This document shows positions 15,742-23,814 of a stretch of 34,046 nucleotides of DNA, in pieces. Position numbers and translations under genes: made by a program. Under the pieces are notes generated by a model, which ran no database searches, was not told the DNA's origin, and was given only the letters and a program-made list of their open reading frames with translations. Position 1 is the first letter of the stretch. Each line of letters starts with the position of its first letter. Origin of the DNA: Aurantimonadaceae bacterium (GTDB lineage Bacteria > Pseudomonadota > Alphaproteobacteria > Rhizobiales > Rhizobiaceae); NCBI GenBank assembly GCA_947474855.1, contig CANJKV010000018.1, forward strand, positions 1-34,046, given 5' to 3'.

Positions 15742-17460
15742 TCAGCCCTCGCCCGGCGCGCGGTAGGCCGCGGCGGTGCGGGGCTCCGGCCGCGGGGCGC
15801 CGGCATAGGGATCGAACCCCTCGTTCAGCGCGGCTTCCACGCGGCAGGTCTCGCACATGCGGATCGCGTCGAGCCGCCGGCGGTTTTCGCCGGAGAACAT
15901 CCAGTGGCTGCCTTCCAGCTTGGCGACGACGCGCTCGATCGTGGAGCGCGTGCCGAAGGGCTTGGCGCAGCGGATGCAGGGGAAGGGCTCCTCCTCCTTG
16001 ATCACCCGGCGCGGGGCGCGCCAGGCCTCGAAGTCGATTCGCGGCTGGAGGGCGATGACCTCCTCGGGACAGGTCGCGGCGCAAAGTCCGCACTGGACGC
16101 AGGCGCTTTCCGAAAAGGCGAGGAGCGGACGGTCCTCGCCCGCCGACAACGCGCCGGTCGGGCAGGCGGTGACGCAGGAATGGCAGAGCGTGCAGCCGGA
16201 CACGTCCACCGCCAGCGTGCCGAAGGGCGCGCCGGACGGCAGGTCCACGCGCGGCACCGGAGCGGGCGCGACCTCGTGGAGCGTCGTCAGCGCGAATTCC
16301 AGAAGCCCGCGCTTGGCACCCATCGGCGCGAAGCGCGACGGGTTGGCGCTCGGCCGTCCGATCGGCACGGCGTTGAGGCCCGCGAGGAGATCCTCTGCCG
16401 TATCGGCGTGAACGATCGCGCAGGCGCCGTCGCCGTAGCCGAGCGCTCCGGCGATCGTCTGCGCCAAGTCCGAGGTGCCCTTCAGCGTGGCGATGCCGTT
16501 TTTCGGCGCGCGCCGTGCGAGGATGCGCACGCCCGCCGCGCCGAAGGCGAGGGGCGCGGCGAGGCTTTCGAGGCCGAGCTGCTTGATCTCGTTGACGGAA
16601 AAGGGAAGCACGTTGCCGGGCAGGCGCGCGCCGGCGGCCGACACGAGCGGTGCGCCGACATAGTTGTCGTGGAAGAGCACCACGGCATCCCGCCCGCCCG
16701 CCTCGCGATAGGCGAGCACGAGGTCGCGTAGGCGGTCGAGCGTCACGTCGACGCTCGGCAGGGCATAGGAGGCCGCGCCCGTCGGGCAGACGGCCGCGCA
16801 GTTGCCGCAGCCGGCGCAAACGTAAGGATCGATGGAGACGTGGTTGCCGGCGGGCGTGATGGCTTCCATCGCGCAGGCGTCGAGGCAGCGCGTGCAGCCG
16901 GTGATGTTGGAGCGCGAGTGGGCGCAGAGATGATCGCGAAAGGCGACGTAGAGCGGCTTGTCGAAGCTGCCGACGAGCTCGGCGGCGATCCGGGTCGCCG
17001 CATCCATGGCGACCGGATCGGCGGGATCGGCCTTGAGATAGCCGTCGCGCGCCTCGTGGGCAGGAAAGAGCGGCGCTGCGCCGGACAGGTCGAGCACGAG
17101 GTCGCAGCGCGACACCACACGGTCGCGGATAGCTGTCGCGCCCGGCGCGACGTAGCCGTCGACCGTCACGGCATAGGCGCCGAAGCGGCCGCTGGCGGAG
17201 GCCGCGCGGCCGCGCGCCACGGGGAAGGGCAGGCCCGCCGGCACGTCGACCCCCACACCCGGCTCGATCAGGACGGTGACGTCGAGCGTCTCGGTGAGGC
17301 GAAGCGCGGCCTCGATCGCCGCGCCGTCGCGACCCAGAACGAGCACGACGCCGTCGCTGTCGACGGAGATGTAGTCGGGTTGGGGAAGGGGTTTCGTCGC
17401 TAGTGCCGCCAGCGCATATTCGCGCGCCGACAGGTCGCTCACGTCTCGGTCATCAAGCAC
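15742..17460 (-). CDS. Multi-cluster 4Fe-4S ferredoxin-like protein of the formate dehydrogenase locus
   Basis: From the GTG at 17460 this is a 572-residue cytoplasmic protein. It has a Rossmann-like N-terminal part (to about residue 185) and a double 4Fe-4S ferredoxin unit at about 189-226. An alpha/beta middle domain is followed by a second double ferredoxin at about 423-464, and then by CIRC (about 495) and CETC (about 536), a further possible metal site. That gives four probable 4Fe-4S clusters plus one extra CxxC pair. The start is uncertain: no good ribosome site is seen, but a TACAAT -10-like element lies only about 60 bases upstream, arguing against longer forms. It is likely a soluble electron carrier or maturase for the formate dehydrogenase; no such role is established. 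Confidence 0.8.
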   Translation of the reverse strand: MLDDRDVSDLSAREYALAALATKPLPQPDYISVDSDGVVLVLGRDGAAIEAALRLTETLDVTVLIEPGVGVDVPAGLPFPVARGRAASASGRFGAYAVTVDGYVAPGATAIRDRVVSRCDLVLDLSGAAPLFPAHEARDGYLKADPADPVAMDAATRIAAELVGSFDKPLYVAFRDHLCAHSRSNITGCTRCLDACAMEAITPAGNHVSIDPYVCAGCGNCAAVCPTGAASYALPSVDVTLDRLRDLVLAYREAGGRDAVVLFHDNYVGAPLVSAAGARLPGNVLPFSVNEIKQLGLESLAAPLAFGAAGVRILARRAPKNGIATLKGTSDLAQTIAGALGYGDGACAIVHADTAEDLLAGLNAVPIGRPSANPSRFAPMGAKRGLLEFALTTLHEVAPAPVPRVDLPSGAPFGTLAVDVSGCTLCHSCVTACPTGALSAGEDRPLLAFSESACVQCGLCAATCPEEVIALQPRIDFEAWRAPRRVIKEEEPFPCIRCAKPFGTRSTIERVVAKLEGSHWMFSGENRRRLDAIRMCETCRVEAALNEGFDPYAGAPRPEPRTAAAYRAPGEG

Positions 17461-17501
17461 GATCGATTTACAAGTCCTTGTGCGCGCTCGGTTTCGCGCG
17501 G

Positions 17502-17527
17502 TTGGCGCCAAGGGTAGAACGATTGTA
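17502..17527 (-). promoter_or_regulatory. Candidate promoter and palindrome ahead of the ferredoxin-like gene
   Basis: On the minus strand a TACAAT -10-like hexamer (plus-strand 17522-17527) is followed by a perfect 10-bp palindrome TTGGCGCCAA (17502-17511), where a start site or operator would lie. It is in the divergent region between the ferredoxin-like gene and the DUF6505 gene. No convincing -35 is visible, so an activator or another sigma factor may be needed. Confidence 0.3.
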
Positions 17528-17606
17528 AACTGGCGCAAGCAAAGAGTTCGGTGTCGCGATCGATGATTTTTCCCGTCCGCCTTCATCCCCGTCTCGCGAG
17601 GCCGGC

Positions 17607-18143
17607 GTGAGGCTCCCGCGCGCGATCCGGCTGGACCCGTCCGACGCCTTCATCTTCGACCCCGTCGCCGAGCCGGGCGAATGGGTCGTGCCCGGCGCCT
17701 TCCGCTTCTGGGGCGCCGATCCGGCCGATCTTTCGGGCAAGCCACGCCAAGCCTTCCGCTCCGGCTTCCTCGGCCTTTCGAGCTTCGGCTGGTCGACGCT
17801 GGCGACGGTGAGCGAGGCGACGTCTGCCGATCGCGAGGCGGCGGTGACGCTGCTCGCGCAACAGCTGGTGCGGCACATGGGCGCGCCGAGCGAAGCCGGA
17901 GCGCGCCCGGCCGCCGAGGGCGAGATCGCCTTCGCGGCCTCGCTCTGCGACCACCCCGTCGGTACCATCCTCGCCGTCGAGCGCACGATCGAGGATGGCG
18001 AAATCCGCGAGCGCTTCCGCACCCTTCATCGGCGGGCGGGGGCGCGGCTCGATCCGGCACGCGCCTTCGCCTTCGTGCCCGTGGAGGAAGAAAAGCCGGC
18101 CGAGGATTTCGACATCCGCACCCTCGGGCGAACCGGCTCATGA
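17607..18143 (+). CDS. DUF6505 family protein
   Basis: This 178-residue soluble protein has no signal peptide, membrane helix or metal motif. It matches my memory of the DUF6505 family, which occurs with formate dehydrogenase genes: N-terminal RLPRAIRLDPSDAFIFDP, central WVVPGAFRFWG and C-terminal DPARAFAFVPVEEEKP. One cysteine is present. The GTG start has GAGG 6 bases upstream. Its stop overlaps the next start (ATGA), coupling it to the DUF6352 gene. Function is unknown, and a cytoplasmic maturation role for formate dehydrogenase is inferred from context only. Confidence 0.75.
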   Translation: MRLPRAIRLDPSDAFIFDPVAEPGEWVVPGAFRFWGADPADLSGKPRQAFRSGFLGLSSFGWSTLATVSEATSADREAAVTLLAQQLVRHMGAPSEAGARPAAEGEIAFAASLCDHPVGTILAVERTIEDGEIRERFRTLHRRAGARLDPARAFAFVPVEEEKPAEDFDIRTLGRTGS

Positions 18144-19156
18144 GCATGCGCGATTTCTGGGTCTCGTCCGGGCACCAGCTCCTCGACCGCAATGCCGATG
18201 GCCATCTCCAGCTGACCGATGCCTTTCTGAAGGCCTATTTCGCTCGGCCCGAGCTGGTTCCGCCAGAGGATGCCTGCGCAGCGGAGCGGGCGCTCCACGC
18301 CTCGCTTCTCGCCGATCCCCGTCGCCGGGTCGGAGCGCACGAGATCGAGGCGCTGGCCGATGCGGACTCGCGGGAGAACTGGGCGGTGATGCTGGCCTTC
18401 CGCGACCGCCTCGTCGCCGCGCCGACGGTCGAGGCAGCCTACCTCTCCCTCGTGCGCGGGGGCACGGGGCGCACGCCGCCGCTCTTCCTGAACCAGCTGG
18501 CGCAGGTCATCCTGCGCAACGCGCTCGACGGCGTCGACGACCCGCTCGTGCTTCGTGCCGCCGAACTGTTCTTCCGCCCGCAGCGCGCGAGCCTCCACGA
18601 GGGCGCCCTGCTCCTCGCCGACGCCGAGACGATCGACCATGCCGAGGCGGCGCAGAGCCGCGCGCCGCTTCTCGCCATGTTCGGCGGACCGGCGATCGGA
18701 TCGCTCGACGTGCTGACGCCGGACAACGCGGAAAGCTACTTCGAGCGCAACGAGGCTTTCGATACGGTGCTGAGCCTTGCCGGCGGCGTCACCGCGCGCT
18801 CCGGCATCGCGCGGGCGATCGAGCTCTGGGTGCGCCATCTCCTCGGCATCGAGGTCGCGGTGGAGCCGCTGGCGCGCATCGAAGACGCGGACTGGGCCTG
18901 GTTCGTCGGGCTGGACGCGGAGGCGACGCGCATCGGCAATGCGCTTTGGAAGGGACAGGGTGTCGAGAAGGACGATCTTTCGCGCATCATCGGGCTCTTC
19001 GCCCTGCGCTTCCTCCGGCCGGACGAAGCGCTGCCCGCGGTCGGTGCGCGGCCGGTATGGCTGTTCCTGGCGGTCGGCCCGGACGGGGTCATCCGGATGA
19101 AGCCGCAGAACCTCGTCGCGTCGCTGCCGATCCCCGATCCCGCCGCGCGGAGCTGA
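18140..19156 (+). CDS. DUF6352 family protein
   Basis: This 338-residue soluble protein begins MRDFWVSSGHQLLDRNADGH, matching the DUF6352 proteins found at formate dehydrogenase loci. It is mostly helical, with conserved-looking blocks FLKAYFARPELVPPEDACA, GRTPPLFLNQLAQVILRN, DVLTPDNAESYFERNEAFDT and ARAIELWVRHLL. There is no signal peptide and no cofactor motif that I recognise. The ATG overlaps the DUF6505 stop, so the two proteins are made together and may form a complex. Its biochemical role is unknown. Confidence 0.75.
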   Translation: MSMRDFWVSSGHQLLDRNADGHLQLTDAFLKAYFARPELVPPEDACAAERALHASLLADPRRRVGAHEIEALADADSRENWAVMLAFRDRLVAAPTVEAAYLSLVRGGTGRTPPLFLNQLAQVILRNALDGVDDPLVLRAAELFFRPQRASLHEGALLLADAETIDHAEAAQSRAPLLAMFGGPAIGSLDVLTPDNAESYFERNEAFDTVLSLAGGVTARSGIARAIELWVRHLLGIEVAVEPLARIEDADWAWFVGLDAEATRIGNALWKGQGVEKDDLSRIIGLFALRFLRPDEALPAVGARPVWLFLAVGPDGVIRMKPQNLVASLPIPDPAARS

Positions 19157-19160
19157 ACCG

Positions 19161-19610
19161 ATGACCCACCAGACCTTCCGGGTCGGCGTCGTGGTTGCCC
19201 GCCGCCCGAGCCCGAGCCGTTGGACGCAGCATTCCTGGCGGGTCGCCGCCATCGTGCCTGAGGTGCCGTCGCTCGGGGCCGGCGAGGTGCTCGGCAAGGA
19301 GGGCGCCGAGACGATGATCTATGCCGGCACCGGCGAGGTGGAGTTCCACCGGGTCGAGACGGCGAACTACCGCGACAACCTCGTCGCCGGCCGGCCCTCG
19401 CTCTGGGTGACGCTGGAGCCCGTGGACGACGAGCCCGGCATCCGCCTCGTGGCGGTGACGGCCGATCCGGCCGAGGGCGAGTCGATGACGGAGGCTGGCG
19501 AGCTTCTCGTCGAGGTCGCGCCGATGCCGCCCGAAATGGCCGAGGCTCTCGCGGCCTTCGTGCGCGAGCACCACGTCGAGCGCGTCTTCACCAAGCGCAA
19601 GCGCGAGTGA
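19161..19610 (+). CDS. DUF3305 domain-containing protein
   Basis: The 149-residue protein is a DUF3305 member. Its hallmark is the N-terminal RVGVVVARRPSPSRWTQHSW segment, in which W and H are strongly conserved, followed by EFHRVETANYRDNLVAGRPS and LWVTLEP. It is soluble with no metal motif. It starts 4 bases after the DUF6352 stop and ends the three-gene plus-strand operon, converging on moeA with 6 bases between. DUF3305 and DUF3306 travel together at formate dehydrogenase loci, here on opposite strands around a shared promoter region. No function is established that I know of. Confidence 0.85.
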   Translation: MTHQTFRVGVVVARRPSPSRWTQHSWRVAAIVPEVPSLGAGEVLGKEGAETMIYAGTGEVEFHRVETANYRDNLVAGRPSLWVTLEPVDDEPGIRLVAVTADPAEGESMTEAGELLVEVAPMPPEMAEALAAFVREHHVERVFTKRKRE

Positions 19611-19616
19611 GGCGGC

Positions 19617-20873
19617 TCAGAACAGGCTGTTGAAGGGCCTGAAGGCGATGACGTCGCCGGGCGACACGCCGGCCGACTCCTCCGGCAGCTCCGCGAGCCC
19701 GTCCGTATCGACGAGCGAGGACAGGAGGCCGGCGCCCTCGCGCGGGAACTTCTCGGCCTCGAACGAGCCGTCCAGCGTCGAGCGGAGCACGACGCGGACG
19801 AACTCGCGGCGCCCGGCTTTCTTCCGGTAGGTGAAGGCCGCCCGTACCGGCATGGCGGGCGCGACCTCCTGCCCTGCGCCCGACAGAGCAAGAATGGCCG
19901 GCCGCGCGATCGTCGCGAAGGTGACGAAGCTCGCCACCGGATTGCCGGGCAGGCCGATGAAGGGCACGCCGCGCAGGACGCCCATGGCGACAGGACGCCC
20001 CGGCTTGATCGCGACGCGCCAGAAGACGAGCGTGCCGGTCCGCTCGATGGCGGTGCGCACGAAGTCCGCCTCGCCGGTCGACACGCCGCCGGACGTCAGG
20101 ATGATGTCGTGCCCCGCCGCGGCACCGGTGAGGGCGCGGCCGATCGCGTCGAGGTCGTCGCCGAGGATGCCGAGGTCGGTCACGCTGCAGCCGAGGCGGC
20201 GGAGCATGGCGGCCAGCATGAAGCGGTTGGAATCGTTCAGCTGCGCGGGTCCGCGGGCTTGCCCCGGTTCGACGATCTCGTTGCCGGTCGAGAGAACCGC
20301 GACGCGAAGGCGTCGGCGGACCGCGACCGCCGGTATGCCGAGCGCGGCGAGGAGCGCGACGTCCTGCGGGCGCAGGCGCCGCCCGGCAGCGAGTGCCGGC
20401 GCACCGAAGGCGACGTCCTCGCCGGCCGGCCGAACGTTGGCGCCGCGGCGCAGGCCCGGCGGCAGAACCGCCGCGCCGGCATCGTCGAGCGTCACGTCCT
20501 CCTGCATGAACACGGTGTCGGTGCCCGCGGGCATGGGCGCGCCGGTGAAGATGCGCACGCAGGTTCCAGGTCTGACGTCATGGTCGGCGCTGGCGCCGGC
20601 CTGCACCCTGTCCGCGATGGCGAAGGCTCGCGGTGCATCGCGCGGCAAGTCTTCGCCGCGGATCGCGTAGCCGTCCACGGCCGAGTTCGTGAAGGGCGGC
20701 AGCGACAACGGCGCGCACAGGTCGGCGGCAAGGACGCGTCCGTCGGCTCCGGCCAGAGGCACCGTCTCGATCCCGTCGACCGGCGAAAGGCGTGACACCA
20801 GGAGCGCCACCGTTTCTTCCACCGTCCGCATGGGACCGCCGAAGGCGAAGCAGTCGTCGGAGAGTTGCGCCAT
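19617..20873 (-). CDS. moeA: Molybdopterin molybdotransferase MoeA
   Basis: MoeA inserts molybdate (or tungstate) into adenylylated molybdopterin in the cytoplasm. The 418-residue product is standard length and keeps the family motifs: PPFTNSAVDGYAIRG near the N-terminus, RIFTGAPMPAGTDTVFMQED, LSTGNEIVEPG, TSGGVSTGEADFV and FIGLPGNPVASF. The ATG at 20873 starts just ahead of the conserved FGGPMRTVEETVALL region. It is divergent from fdhD across 121 bases. Being the only one of the three MoeA-like proteins here with all motifs and no extra domain, it is the likely housekeeping enzyme. Confidence 0.93.
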   Translation of the reverse strand: MAQLSDDCFAFGGPMRTVEETVALLVSRLSPVDGIETVPLAGADGRVLAADLCAPLSLPPFTNSAVDGYAIRGEDLPRDAPRAFAIADRVQAGASADHDVRPGTCVRIFTGAPMPAGTDTVFMQEDVTLDDAGAAVLPPGLRRGANVRPAGEDVAFGAPALAAGRRLRPQDVALLAALGIPAVAVRRRLRVAVLSTGNEIVEPGQARGPAQLNDSNRFMLAAMLRRLGCSVTDLGILGDDLDAIGRALTGAAAGHDIILTSGGVSTGEADFVRTAIERTGTLVFWRVAIKPGRPVAMGVLRGVPFIGLPGNPVASFVTFATIARPAILALSGAGQEVAPAMPVRAAFTYRKKAGRREFVRVVLRSTLDGSFEAEKFPREGAGLLSSLVDTDGLAELPEESAGVSPGDVIAFRPFNSLF

Positions 20874-20994
20874 GGCTTCGCTCGAGCGCTCCGCTAGCTG
20901 TCGTGTCCCGTTCCGCCGGTTTAGGTAGCCTGACCCGCCGGCGCAACACGAAGCGGCCGCCCCAGCGGGTAGCCGCCTGCTTGATCGAGACCGC

Positions 20995-21852
20995 ATGCCT
21001 GAGACGACGCCCACCCAGTTCCCGCTCGGGCCGTGGCCGAAGCCGGACGATCCCGACCTGTCCGAGGCCTATTCCGGCATCGACCAGACCGGCGCGGCGG
21101 TGCTGGTGCGCGTGCCGGCGGAGCGCACCGCGACGATCCTCCTCGACGGACAGGAGATCGTCACGCTGATGACGGTCGGCGACCATCCGCGTGACCTCGC
21201 GATCGGCTACCTCCTGAACCAGGGCCTGCTCGACCCCGGCGAGACCGTGCTGTCGATCGACGTCGACACGGCGGCGGGGCGCATCGCCGTGGCGACCGAT
21301 CATCCGGTCGACCGAGACGAGCGATTGGCGGGGCGCCTCGTGCGAGCCGGCTGCGGACAGGGTACGTCAGTCGGATTGGCCGGCGGTGACGTTCCCGTCC
21401 GATCGGTGCCGGCCGCGCCGCTGCGGACATCCTGGCTGCACGAGATCCTGCGCCGGGTGAATACGGCACCCTCGCTCTACCTCGCGGCGGGCTCGATCCA
21501 CGGCTGCGTCCTGGCGCGCGGGCCGGAGATGCTCTGCTACATGGAGGACGTCGGCCGGCACAACGCCATCGACAAGGTGGCCGGCTGGATGGCGCGGACC
21601 GATCTTCCCGCGGCGGAGGCGATCCTCTATACGACCGGCCGGCTGACGGCCGAGATGGTCCTGAAGGTGCTGCGCATGGGCGTGCCCGTCGCCGTGTCGC
21701 GCTCCGGCTTCACGACGAGCGGCCTCGATCTCGGGCGGCGGGCGGGGCTCCTGATGGTGGCACGGGCACGTGGCAAGCGCTTCGTGGTCGTATCCGGCGC
21801 CGAGCGCATGATCTTCGACCGCGTGCCCGCGGACGGCGGCGAGACAGGGTGA
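20995..21852 (+). CDS. fdhD: Formate dehydrogenase accessory sulfurtransferase FdhD
   Basis: FdhD passes sulfur from a cysteine desulfurase to the bis-MGD cofactor of formate dehydrogenase. The 285-residue protein has the family segments PRDLAIGYLLNQGLL, EDVGRHNAIDKVAGW and TTGRLTAEMVLK, plus VAVSRSGFTTSGLDL. The loop that carries CxxC in the E. coli protein reads AGCGQGTSVG here, leaving a single cysteine (Cys120). A second cysteine lies in GSIHGCVLA, where Ala is more usual. One-cysteine loops also occur in other alphaproteobacterial FdhD proteins as I recall. The location beside the formate dehydrogenase genes fits the role. Confidence 0.93.
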   Translation: MPETTPTQFPLGPWPKPDDPDLSEAYSGIDQTGAAVLVRVPAERTATILLDGQEIVTLMTVGDHPRDLAIGYLLNQGLLDPGETVLSIDVDTAAGRIAVATDHPVDRDERLAGRLVRAGCGQGTSVGLAGGDVPVRSVPAAPLRTSWLHEILRRVNTAPSLYLAAGSIHGCVLARGPEMLCYMEDVGRHNAIDKVAGWMARTDLPAAEAILYTTGRLTAEMVLKVLRMGVPVAVSRSGFTTSGLDLGRRAGLLMVARARGKRFVVVSGAERMIFDRVPADGGETG

Positions 21853-21861
21853 GGCGGGTCT

Positions 21862-23814
21862 TCAGTCCGCCGGCCGGAAGAAGCCGATCTCCTCCAGCGC
21901 CGCCCGGCTTTCCGGCGAGTGCAGCGATGCCAGGAAGGCCTGGACGGCGCCGCGGTCCCGGCGTGCGGAAACGAGGGCGAAATCGTAGTGCTCCTCCGCG
22001 AGCGGGATGAAGCCGAGACCGGCTGCGCGGGCGGCGGGCTCGATCGTCACGCCCCAGTCGGCGCGAGCCTGCGCGATACTCGCGGCGACCGCGTTGTGCG
22101 AGCGTGGCTGGTTGGCATAGCCGTCCGGCCGCGCGCCGTGCAGCAGCCGGTCCACGAGGATGCGGGTGCCGGAGCCCGCGTTGCGGTTGACGAGGATGCA
22201 GGCGGGATCGGCAAGCGCCGCGGCGGCCGCTTCTTCGACGCTCCGCCCCTCGAAGCGCGCGTCGCCGGCCCGGAAGGCGATGCCCTGCATGCGCCGCCAG
22301 CCGGGCACGAGTTCGAGCCCCTCCGCCAGGAAGGGCGCGTTGTAGCTTTCCGTCGCCTCGTCGAGGAGGTGGATGGGCGCGAGATCGCACTCGCCCCGGC
22401 GTGCGGCGGCAAGGCCGCCCAGGCTGCCCACTGCCACCGTGCGCACGCTCAGTCCCTGTTGCGCCAGCGGCGCCGTCACCCGGTCGAGCCCCACGCAGTG
22501 GCTGCCGACGATCACGAGATCCGGCAGGCGGAGGTTCGGCGTCAGGAGCGTCACGGGCACGAGGGCGCCGGCGGGCAGGTGGTCCGCCAGCGCCTCGATC
22601 GTGACGAAGCCGTCGGCTTGTCCGAAGGCGGTGACGGCGCCCGAGCCCTTGGTGCCGGGAAAGGCGACGAGGCCGTCGTCGCCTTCGACGAGCGAGACCA
22701 TGGCGAACTCGGTGCGTCCGAGTTCCGAGGGCAGGCGCAGCGGCACCCGCGCCTCGACGCGCGTATCGGTCCGGGCCGGGAGGCCGGCTATGCTGCGCAG
22801 GATCGGCACGATCATGTCGTGAAAGGTGAACATCGCCGATGTCGGGAAGCCCGGCAGGATCACAAGCGGCTTGTTCTGGCAGACGGCGAGGCAGAGCGGC
22901 TTGCCGGGCTTCAGCGCGATGCCGTGCGCGATGATCCCCGGTGCGCCCAGGCGCGACACGATGCGATGGCTGAGATCGCCCGCACCCTTCGACGTGCCGC
23001 CGGAGAGGATCAGCATGTCGTAGCTGCCGAGGGCGTCCCGCATCGCCGTCTCCAGCCTTTCGGCGTCGTCCGGCACGATGCCGAGAAGGCACGGCTCGCC
23101 GCCGTTTTCTTCGATCATCGCGGCGACGATCGGGCCGTTCGAATCGTAGATCCCGGCTGAACCAAGGGCCTCGCCCGGCGCGACGAGCTCGTCGCCCGTG
23201 GACAGGACGGCAACCCGCGGCGGCTGCACGACCGGCACCCGCGCGATGCCGCAGGCGGCCAGCATGCCGACCTCGCGCGAGCCGACGAGCGTCCCGGCGC
23301 GCAGCAGCGTTTCGCCTCGCGCGATGTCGGAGCCGGCATAGGCGACGAATTGTCCCGCCGCGGCGCTGCGGCGCACGAGCACCCGCCCGTCCATCTCGTC
23401 CGTGTGCTCGACCATGACCACGGCGTCCGCGCCGCGCGGCAGGGGCGCGCCGGTCGCGATGCCGATGACTTCGCCGGGCCTGAGAGACCGGGTGGGCGCG
23501 GTGCCGCAGTGGATCGTCGCGCCGGCAAGAACGAGAGGGACCGGTCGTCCTTCCGCGGCGCCCGCGATGTCGGCGGATCGAACGGCGTATCCGTCGACCG
23601 CGGATCGGTCGAAGGGCGGTATGTCGAGCGGCGCGGCGACGTCTGCCGCGAGCGGAAGGCCGAGCGCGCCCAGGATCGTGCGCTCCTCGACTGCGAGCGG
23701 TCGGGGGAAGAGCGCCGCCGCGAAGCGTGCGAGGGCATCCTCGCGCGACAGAATCGAGAGGAACTGCTCCTGCCCGGACGGGCGGGAAGAGGGCGGCTGC
23801 GGCTTGTCGGTCAT
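21862..23814 (-). CDS. MoeA-type molybdotransferase fused to a C-terminal PBP-like domain
   Basis: The first ~425 of 650 residues form a full MoeA: PPFDRSAVDGYAV at about 67, GAPLPRGADAVVMVEH, LSTGDELVAPGE, LSGGTSKGAGDLS and LPGFPTSAMF. The last ~223 residues are a periplasmic-binding-protein-like domain (from LRLPDLVIVGSHC, with RNAGSGTRILVDRLL) of the type found fused to MoeA or to regulators. Without a signal peptide it is cytoplasmic, where it could sense or deliver oxyanion or cofactor. Its ATG overlaps the stop of the upstream degenerate MoeA-like gene (ATGA), so it is the last gene of the tungstate-transport operon. Confidence 0.88.
   Translation of the reverse strand: MTDKPQPPSSRPSGQEQFLSILSREDALARFAAALFPRPLAVEERTILGALGLPLAADVAAPLDIPPFDRSAVDGYAVRSADIAGAAEGRPVPLVLAGATIHCGTAPTRSLRPGEVIGIATGAPLPRGADAVVMVEHTDEMDGRVLVRRSAAAGQFVAYAGSDIARGETLLRAGTLVGSREVGMLAACGIARVPVVQPPRVAVLSTGDELVAPGEALGSAGIYDSNGPIVAAMIEENGGEPCLLGIVPDDAERLETAMRDALGSYDMLILSGGTSKGAGDLSHRIVSRLGAPGIIAHGIALKPGKPLCLAVCQNKPLVILPGFPTSAMFTFHDMIVPILRSIAGLPARTDTRVEARVPLRLPSELGRTEFAMVSLVEGDDGLVAFPGTKGSGAVTAFGQADGFVTIEALADHLPAGALVPVTLLTPNLRLPDLVIVGSHCVGLDRVTAPLAQQGLSVRTVAVGSLGGLAAARRGECDLAPIHLLDEATESYNAPFLAEGLELVPGWRRMQGIAFRAGDARFEGRSVEEAAAAALADPACILVNRNAGSGTRILVDRLLHGARPDGYANQPRSHNAVAASIAQARADWGVTIEPAARAAGLGFIPLAEEHYDFALVSARRDRGAVQAFLASLHSPESRAALEEIGFFRPAD

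Noticed and set aside
17461-17586. Longer N-terminus for the ferredoxin-like protein
   Set aside because: The extra 42 residues are Arg/Thr-rich without family character and cover the likely promoter element.
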